From positions 36,872,159 to 36,936,158 of the forward strand of contig NC_135170.1 in assembly GCF_041146795.1 (NCBI RefSeq): a stretch of 64,000 nt of DNA, given 5' to 3'. Positions 24,301 to 33,300 of the stretch are shown here, piece by piece. A program made the position numbers and the translations under genes. Origin of the DNA: Maylandia zebra. Taxonomy: Eukaryota > Chordata > Actinopteri > Cichliformes > Cichlidae. How positions within the stretch are numbered: the first letter of the stretch is position 1; every line of letters begins with the position of its first letter. The notes under the pieces are model-generated. The model was given only the letters and a program-made list of their open reading frames with translations. It did no database searches and was not told the origin of the DNA.

Positions 24301-27300
24301 ATTATTAGTCCTTATCCAGGTGAAAAAAATCTCATTGAGATTAAAAATCTCATTTCCAAGAGAGACCTGGCATCATGGCAACAAAAGTCAAAATACACGA
24401 ACCACATGACTATATAACTTATTATAACTTATAATTATGACGGCCATGAGGAGGATGATGATGATGACTTGTTTTCCCTCAGAGCAAAGCGTCACAGATT
24501 GTTCCAGAATACACCGTTGAACTCAGAGGAGCTTCGGTGAGCTGGGCCTGCAAAGACAAGTCATCCAAGAAGAACGTTCTGGAGGTACTTTTTACCCCAG
24601 TTACATCAGCTTCCCTTCTTACCTGCTTGATGAAGACCACTGTGGTGTTTGTGTGCAGCTGAAGACACGTCAGGGCTGCGAGTATCTGATGCAGTACGAC
24701 AAGGAGAGCATCATCAGCGACTGGCTCAAAGTGATCCAGGACACCATCGGACAGCTGGTGCCAGACGGAGCACACAGACCGGTAATCCTTCGAAGCCTCG
24801 TGCCTCGTTCAGGCTCTTTGTTTCAGAGCGAACTGGCTTACAGTGAAGTCTGCTTTCAGGACCAGGAGCACCTATCAGACAGTGAAGACGATGGTTCTTC
24901 AGACAAAGAGGACAAAGACAGGAGATCGATATGTGAGTCTTTGAACTTTAACCATCTCCAACATCTGTGCAGACTCGGCCTGATGAAGGTCTGAAGCATT
25001 AAAAGCTCAGGAAAGGAGCACAGGATGGCCCTGAGCGGAAACATGTTACCAGCTGGTGTTTCTGATGTCTTTTCAAAATGACCCACAGAGTGATGGAATA
25101 AGTTTATTAATAAGAACGTTTTATTGGCAGGTATTGCACAGTGGTTGTCATAGTAACACTGAACACTTTCTTCTTCTGCTGCATCTTCAGCGAGCAGGAT
25201 CCCATCAGGAGCTGACACGGAGCAGACGCGAGTTCGGTCCAAACTGCGACGCTTCCTGCAGCGAAGGCCGACTCTGCAGAGCGTCAAAGAGCGAGGATAC
25301 ATCAGAGGTAAAAAGGCCTCCCGATCACATGCACCGACCTTTAAATGCTACAAACTGTGAATATCATTGACTTTTCTATCAGATGCAGATGTTTACCTGC
25401 ATGAACCCGCTCAGTGATCCAAAGCTAACTCGCTACAACAACAGACTCACCTGTATATTCATTTGGTGTTAGTTTAATGAGTGAAATTAGCAGCTGAGTT
25501 AACCCATTTACATCAACATGTGCACAGCGCACGGGTAAATACAAGATCCAGAGATGAACAGAAAAACATAGTAAAACAGTAATGCATCCGAATATGAGTT
25601 TATCAAGAGTGAATCACGATGTAGACGATATGAAAACTGTAAAATGATGCTAAGCCTGATGACACAGAAACATGCAGCTCGTTGATCAGACTGGAAATGT
25701 CTTCCAGACAACGTCTTTGGCTGCCACCTGGACACTCTGTGCCACCGAGAACACAGCACCATCCCCAAGTTTGTGGAGAAGTGCATCAGGACAGTGGAGC
25801 GGAGAGGTGACGGAGGCACACATGTTACCCACGCGCTACAGGAAACGCACAACAAAACATCCCAAAAGGTTAACTGTTCATCTGGACGTAACGTTTTCAG
25901 TGTGAGAAACATTCAGATGAACAATCAACCTTTTGGGATTAGGTGCCATCATGGCACCGGATACCGGTACCCATCCCTATTTGGGATTGACTTACCTGGA
26001 TGATTGAGCATGCATCAAGGCACATCAAAACGTGTGTTTACAGTGGGGCAAAAAAGTATTTAGTCAGCCACCGATTGTGCAAGTTCCCCCACCTAAAATG
26101 ATGACAGAGGTCAGTAATTTGCACCAGAGGTACACTTCAACTGTGAGAGACAGAATGTGAAAAAAAAATCCATGAATCCACATGGTAGGATTTGTAAAGA
26201 ATTTATTGGTAAATCAGGGTGGAAAATAAGTATTTGGTCACCTCAAACAAGGAAAATCTCTGGCTCTCACAGACCTGTAACGTCTTCTGTAAGAAGCTTT
26301 TCTGTCCCCCACTCGTTACCTGTATGAATGGCACCTGTTTGAACTCATCATCTGTATAAAAGACACCTGTCCACAGCCTCAAACAGTCAGACTCCAAACT
26401 CCGCCATGGCCAAGACCAAAGAGCTTTCGAAGGACACCAGGAAAAGTATTGTAGACCTGGGGCCCGTTCTTCGTACCTCGCTAAGTAAGTTAGCTGGATT
26501 AGATTGTTGACGTTTTCGCCTGATCTTGGATCGTTCGGTTCCCCGAAGCTCATCCGGGACTTGCTGTCATAGCAACAGAGCCGTAAGCGTAAACCTGCTC
26601 GGGAGCAGGTTTACTTTATGTAACCAGGATTAGATCGCGGCCACGCAGGTATGTCTGCTTCATTCATACGAAAGCAACAACAATATTCCACCACTGTTTC
26701 ACCATAAATAAATAACATCAATGTACACTGTAAAAAAAATCCGTAAAAATACAGTACAATCTACTGTATAAACGTGAAGGAATTTTCCGTATTAGTCATT
26801 TACAGGTATTTTTCTGTATTTCTCAACTACTGCAATGCATTGTGGGAAAAAGAACCTGAAAAGGAGGGAAAAGTAAGCGCAAGAGCAGCCATTAGGCTTC
26901 TTTCAGGCTTCATCTGGATTTTGGATTCTGAAGTTGGAGAAACTGCCTTCAAATTTCTGTGGTAAGTATTAAAACTCATGTTTCGTTTTATTAAAAGAAT
27001 GTTTTTCAAAAGACTCCGTGTTTTTATTTAGAAAGAATTGTTAATTTATTTGTTAACTGGTTTCGGCTGTCTCCAGACAAGTCAGGAATATTTTGCTGAC
27101 TCATTTTTTAAAATAATTGTTATTTAGGTTTAACATGACTTAAGCTTTATTTTAATTAATGTTAAAATAATTTTTACTGTGATACCACCAGTTTTGCCCT
27201 TCAGTGGCTGAACCAGTTTTCATAAATATTATAGTTAGCTGTCTGTGTCTCTCTGGGTATTACACAGCTGTGACTGCTAACTAGCTAATTAGCGAAAGTC

Positions 27301-30300
27301 AGCGATGTGGATAACTGGGAAAGTGAGAACTTCATGGTTCTAGAAATTATTCTAGGACTCTAAGTACTGTATCAATACCTGTGTTTTACAGTTGGCTCTA
27401 CTGTACACTTTAAAGGGTTTCAGGCAAAGTTACACTAACCCTAGTTTAAGCCTCAGACCTTCCTGGCTGACGCTAGCAAATGCTAATGTTGGCCTCTGAT
27501 TTGGGCTGCTAAAGTAAAGACTTTTAGCTAGCTGACCAGCATAGATTATTTCGGTGGTTAACAGACTGTAGTGGTAAAATTATTTAAAGTATAGTTTCAC
27601 CTCAGCACATTTACAATTACAGTATGTCTATTTTGTAGCGCATAGAAATGTTTAGTTAATATTTGCAGACAGACACATTTTCCCTGTAACTGTGTTTTTA
27701 CTCCAACATTTGTTGAAAATGTAATTTATGAAATGCTGAGCAGCATTTCTTGTATGTGGAATATTTTTGTCACCCCACTGTGCTAATGTGATTAAATACT
27801 AAAAATTATTACTAAAAAAATTCAATAATAAATCAATAATAACTATTTCTTGATTGAACTATAATGTAAGCGCAGTGCTGGTGTGCAGGGGCTCTATATG
27901 CCTTGTCTATATCAAGCTTTTAGCCAAATATAAGCAGAGATATTTGTATCTTTCTTAAAAATCCAGATCCTTACAGATTATTTGAGAAATGGATCAACAG
28001 CTATCACTACTTGAAGCACTTTAAGTCCTGCAGTGGAAAAATATCCCTTATTTCACCTTTGATCACACACTTTGGTTTTCCAGTGCAGAGCAATGGCCAA
28101 GAAAAGGAAAGACTTCCCCGAGTGGAAAAAAAAGATGAAGATACAAGCTGGTGATGATCCAGAGCAGCTGGTCTCAGGAAATGAAGAAAAACCCTGATCA
28201 CCTTCTCTACAAACACAAGGTGAGTTTAATGTTGTGGTTGATTTAGTTTTTCAAGGTATGTATGTTACTTTAATTATAAACTGCTTTTGTTGCAACAGAA
28301 TGGTGTTATGTGTATGCAACTCTACGTGAATTATAATCCTTTGTAGGGCTGTGTGATATGACCAAAGTCTCATATCCCAATATAAGACGTATCTCTCCTG
28401 ATAACGATATATATCATAAAATAGTGCATTTTCTGTAAATTCTGTGATTCTCGGGCAACTCGACTTATGTGAAATGTTTTCAGTTGGGCGTCGTGTACCT
28501 GGAGTCGAGTGTTTTGACCGATGCATGAAACTATACATTTTTAGACATGAGTTTAAATGGCCGCCATTTTCTTTCTGAGTATTTATTAGACGGCGTGCTG
28601 CAAGGAAAAGCCTGTTCTAACGTTTGAGTCTAAGGATTATTTTGAGCACCTGACGACTCTTTTTTTTGCTTTTCATTCGTAAACTCTCTCGAAACTCTTT
28701 CATGTGATTCTTGTGTAGGTGGTTAAAGAGGTTTGTCGTGTTCGAGTGGTGGGGGGGACCAGTTTGTGGCATAATTTGCATAGTACAGTTTTCTGGGGCG
28801 TGTCAGACTTTTCATAACCAAACCATGTCCATGCTACAGAGGTAGCCCCTCATTTAACAATAAGGTCCTCGATTTCTTTTGACTGGTCCTTCTGGTTCTG
28901 CCTCATCCTTGCTGGCCATGCTGGTATTCTCTGTGCCTTCATCTGCGTGGTGACTGTAAGCGCCATTTATAGTTACTTGATGTTTTTATTTGAGGTCATT
29001 TGTTTGATGCATATTCTGAAATTTTATGTTTGAGAATAATGTATATCATTTCAGTTTAGTTTGAAAAGTCTCAACAGAAACTTGAGCTTTATTGTGAAAG
29101 GTTTATGTGGAAAATAAACAAGCGGACGGCGGAGCCACACGATGGTTTTATCCTCATTGTTGGTAACGAAAGTACGCGTAAAAACAGTCACTTGTCCGTC
29201 CATAGTGTGGTTATTTTAAGTATAAGAGAAGGAGAGAACTTTAAGAAATAATATAGCAACTACAGTGACCATCAAAACCATGAAAAAAATATTGCCGTAA
29301 ACAGTTTATTTTGCAACACCACAAAACAAAGAATAGTGTATAATATGAAACGATAGACATTTTTATATCGTAATCTGATATATATCGTCATATCGCACAG
29401 CCCTAATCCTTTTTTTGTTTATGTTGTTTATGCTCTAGGTAAAAAAAAATATATAAAAATACAAACTTTTTAAAAATGTCTTGTTGTTTCTCTTTTTTTC
29501 CTCAGAATAAATTGCGACTAGTCTCAATGGCTGACACGGAGGAGCAACACAGCGACACGTTAACTCCGACTGCTGCAGTTCCTGTATGAACTGAGCAACT
29601 CTTAAAATCCAAGGAAAAGCTGTGTGTATTTTACTTAAAGCTCAGATGGACCTTGATGTACTAACATGCAGGCTGCATTCAGGACTTTGTCACACTGTTA
29701 TATGAAGAGCGGTAACAAGACTTTGTAGTAATTTGTCTTACTATTGTCTTATTTGTTGTGATTTAGAGTCTGTGCGCACAAGCAGAGGTTTTTGTTTGTA
29801 ACTGTAACCTCGTTTTCAGAGCCTTGTCTAACATTTAATGGTCATGAAATATGTCAGACTTTTTCCTCTACTTAACCAGCTTAGAGAATTTGAACACCGT
29901 GGAGAAAAAGGTGTGCATTAAGGATTTTGAACTATGATGTTTAAGTGTTGTCACTACTGAGGATTCGTGGACACAGATCCTTATTCACTATGCTGCTGTT
30001 TACAGTTTAACTTTTCATCAGAACAAGCACTTCTAATTATACTTTGCTCCTCACTGACAAAACAAGTCCCGTAAATACACTTTTATCTTTAAGTTTGGGA
30101 CAGTAATCTGTCTTAATTTATTATGTGTTGTAGTTATCATATGGGGAAAAGTCCTGTGGTTATCCATCAGTCCTGTTCGAATAAACCCAAAGTTCAGGAA
30201 CATCTTCTTTAGATCTGTTCAGTTGTATTCATGTGGCACCACTTAAACAGTCAACAAATTTTGACTCAAGTATGTTATATTGTAAGGTAAAGAGCCCAAA

Positions 30301-33300
30301 GAGTTAATCTCAGACAAATGTTCACACAAATGTGAATTGCATTCACTTCATTAATGAAGTGAATGCAAGTTTGGCTATAACTGACTACATGTGTATACTG
30401 TATCATAAGTGGACAGAGATGGATGTAAACCACACCTTAACCATTTGGCTGAGGCAAAACTACCACAAGGCAGTGATTCTAACTAAAAGGTACTCTGGAT
30501 ATTATTAAATGTGAACATGTCGTTAAATATGACATTTTTTGTTTGTCAGGTGTCCTGTTTGAAGAAAACACTTGGTAGCCACTTGAATGAATGTAAATAA
30601 ACACATTTACATGAGGGCAACCTGATTTCAAGGAAATAAAAATGCTCAAATTTGAAAGCTTGTGAGTTATTTTGTTTATGTATCAGCTGTTTAGTAGTTT
30701 TATGACAAGATGGATGCTGTCATGATATTTAAGTATAGTGTTTGAGTTAAGGAGAATAAAAGAATATTTAACATTAATTGTACCAATGTTGTTGTGTACG
30801 AAGCACAAATTAATTTAAGTTTTAATTTATGAATTTTTGAGTACATGGTGTACTAGGTTGTAATTGCATAGAAATGTACGTTTAAGGATATAAAGAACTA
30901 TATTTAATGAGTTACAGTGAAAAGAAGTGCTTGGAAATAGTAATATAAACAGAAATTTCAATTTTTCTATTAACGGAAAATATCAGTTAATGATACAGAA
31001 AATATACTGTGAATAAACGGAATTTTCTGTTTTATAGCTGAAGGAAATGTCCGTAAATAGTACAGAGAGTATACTGTAAATCTACAGAATTTTCCGTTTT
31101 ATCATTTACAGGAAGGTCCGTCAAACCTCCGTAAAAAAACAGAAAATGTACTGGCAGAAAATTACCAGGACATTCTCTGTTTTTCTACGGAATATTTTTT
31201 TACAGTGTAACTAAAGATAATGCAGCACCTGATTCTTTTATTGATTTCACACAGATACATACAGGTCATTTCCTAAAAAAAGGGAAATGTACTATTAATC
31301 ATTCTATTCCATGTATTTGATTATTTCAGATGTAATTCATATTTCAGAGTAGTAATAGTAAATTACTTTGTGTAATCAAGATGAGAGACCACGGCTATAA
31401 AAGCGAAGGTGGATTTGGGAAGTCTGTCGCAGCCATGTCCTGTCCGTTTACGCGAGCCACCCATTGCGGAAGGTGCAAGATTGATAAGGAGAGTTTTCAG
31501 AATCCAGCGTATATTGCGGGATAGACAGGATCCTTTAGCTCAGCGCGACAGTGTGCTCATAGAGAGATATCGATTTTCCCGTGAGGGTATTATTCACTTA
31601 ACCAACTTGTTGACGAGGGGGTGCAGGACCACCACCTGTCTTTGTTTGCTCTGCCCTTTTCTTGGTTGCTGTTATAAACAAACAGATTATTTCAGGGTCT
31701 CTTTCCAAGAGACTAAAAGCAACATAAGTGATAAATATTACCATTCTGTAGAATATTCTTATATTTCACTTTTACTTGTTCCCATGTTCTAGTGGGTCCT
31801 GTTGTGGCTCTAATGTGAAAGAGGATATAATGTAATATAATATAATATAATGTAATATAATATTGGATAATATAATGTAATATAATATAATAGATTTACC
31901 CTACCGCCTACTGGTGTTGGCCAGAGGGGCCGATGGCGCGATATGGCAGCCTCGCTTCTGTCAGTCTGCCCCAGGGCAGCTGTGGCTACAACCGTAGCTG
32001 CCTCCACCAGTGTCTGAATGCGAGAGTGACTGAATAATAATAATAATGGAGTGGATTTATATAGCGCTTTTCAAGGCACCCAAAGCGCTTTACAATGCCA
32101 CTATTCATTCACTCTCACATTCACACACTGGTGGAGGCATTGTGGCATTGTAAAGCGCTATATAAATCCACTCCATTATTATTGTTATTATTAAATCACT
32201 TACGAGTTTAATTTGTCAGCAACTTTCTGCCAGCCCTCTCTCCTTGCTTTTGCAGCCTTTGCAGTGTTCCCTTGCGTTCTGATGAAACTCCTGAAATCCC
32301 TCACTCAAGAGTTCTTCCTCTGCTGCCGAAAAATACCGAGCGCGCTCCTTCGACATTTTCGCCGACCAATCAGAGGGTTGCCGATCAATGTTTCTACTAT
32401 CGATGCGTAGCCCCTGTTAAGCCACCCAGTGATCTCACATTACTTCATCCAGCTGTACTAATCGTCAACAACAGGTGTGTTCGGAGAACCGGATTAGCGA
32501 GCTCAAAGTGTGTGTGTGTGTGTGTGTGTGTGTGTTAAGGCTCACATCGTGTTGTGATTTAATGGTTGAAGGTGGGTAAATTTCGCTCATTAGCTTGGAT
32601 TTGTAGTCGTACTGAATCTAACATGATGTTGCAGCCATACAGCACTGAAACAGGGATTTATGGTGAAGTGTTGTGCAACAGAATTCAGATGTTGTTTTTG
32701 TCTAAGGTGGAAATGAAACAATTCTTAAAGGTGTAACCCAGCGACTGATGAACTGGACAGAGGTGTTTGTCTACTAACTGGCTTCACTCGCTGTGTTCAG
32801 GTCTGGACGTGGACGGGATCTACAGAGTGAGCGGAAACCTAGCCGTGATCCAGAAACTACGACACAAAGCCGACCACGGTAATGCGTCGCTGACTCAGTT
32901 CATGTTCGGTAACGGTCACGTGATTTCTCCCTGGATTCAAACGGTCTGATGGATCGTTCAGACTTGCGGCGGCAACACGAAGCTGTTCGCGTCTAACAGA
33001 TGGATCTGAACCCAAAGTCTGTTTGATCTAAAGTTTGGTTTCAGAAGACTGAAGCTGTCCTCTGTTTCTGCAGAGGAGCACTTGGACCTGGAGGACGGAC
33101 AGTGGGAGGAGATTCACGTGATCACCGGCGCTCTCAAGCTTTTCCTGCGGGAGCTTCCAGAGCCGCTGTTTCCCTTCAGCGTCTTCGAAAAGTTCATCGC
33201 CGCCATCCGTCAGTACACACGCTGTTTGACACATACATGTTAATACACAGCAAAGGAAATGTCACACACTGTACCAGACCTGCAGTAGCCCTGGTCTACT

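Larger units (their letters stand above)
26838..30665 (+). pseudogene. Gene-like transcription unit inside the 4.48-kb element
   Basis: Three candidate exons have strong splice signals: ~26838-26961 with donor gtaagt; 28084-28219 with acceptor ttttccag and donor gtgagt; and 29506 onward with acceptor tctttttttcctcag. AATAAA follows at 30635. Exon 2 has ATG at 28093 (MAKKRKDFPEWKKKMK, then a stop after ~34 codons). A +1 frame in its second half stays open across the junction into exon 3 (KKNPDHLLYKHK joined to NKLRLVSMADTEEQ) before stopping. This could be a decayed captured gene or the element's own former gene. I do not recognise the protein. Confidence 0.35.
26726..31207. mobile_element. 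4.48-kb TA-flanked element, CACTGTAAAAAA termini
   Basis: It begins cactgtaaaaaaaatccgta and ends with the near inverse (tacggaatatttttttacag, then tg). TA lies on both sides (26724-26725, 31208-31209). Termini of this kind are frequent on teleost non-autonomous elements, usually short; this copy is unusually long. It holds a gene-like set of exons, a 1.06-kb hAT-like insertion and a 32-base perfect palindrome. No transposase was recognised. Confidence 0.7.
26459..32505. mobile_element. PIF/Harbinger element, degraded, hosting nested insertions
   Basis: The left end gggcccgttcttcgtacctc is characteristic of teleost Harbinger elements. The right part carries a transposase fragment on + (31409-31615) and a Myb/SANT-like fragment on - (~32358-32205), the two genes this superfamily encodes. 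The right terminus (ccggattagcgagctc) is decayed and no 3-bp target duplication is evident. A 4.48-kb TA-flanked element is inserted inside. It occupies most of arhgap27 intron 16. Confidence 0.7.

Noticed and set aside
31409..31792. 127-codon + frame as a host HARBI1 gene
   Set aside because: The catalytic domain is absent, the second half is unrelated, and the flanks are Harbinger transposon termini with a Myb-like fragment.
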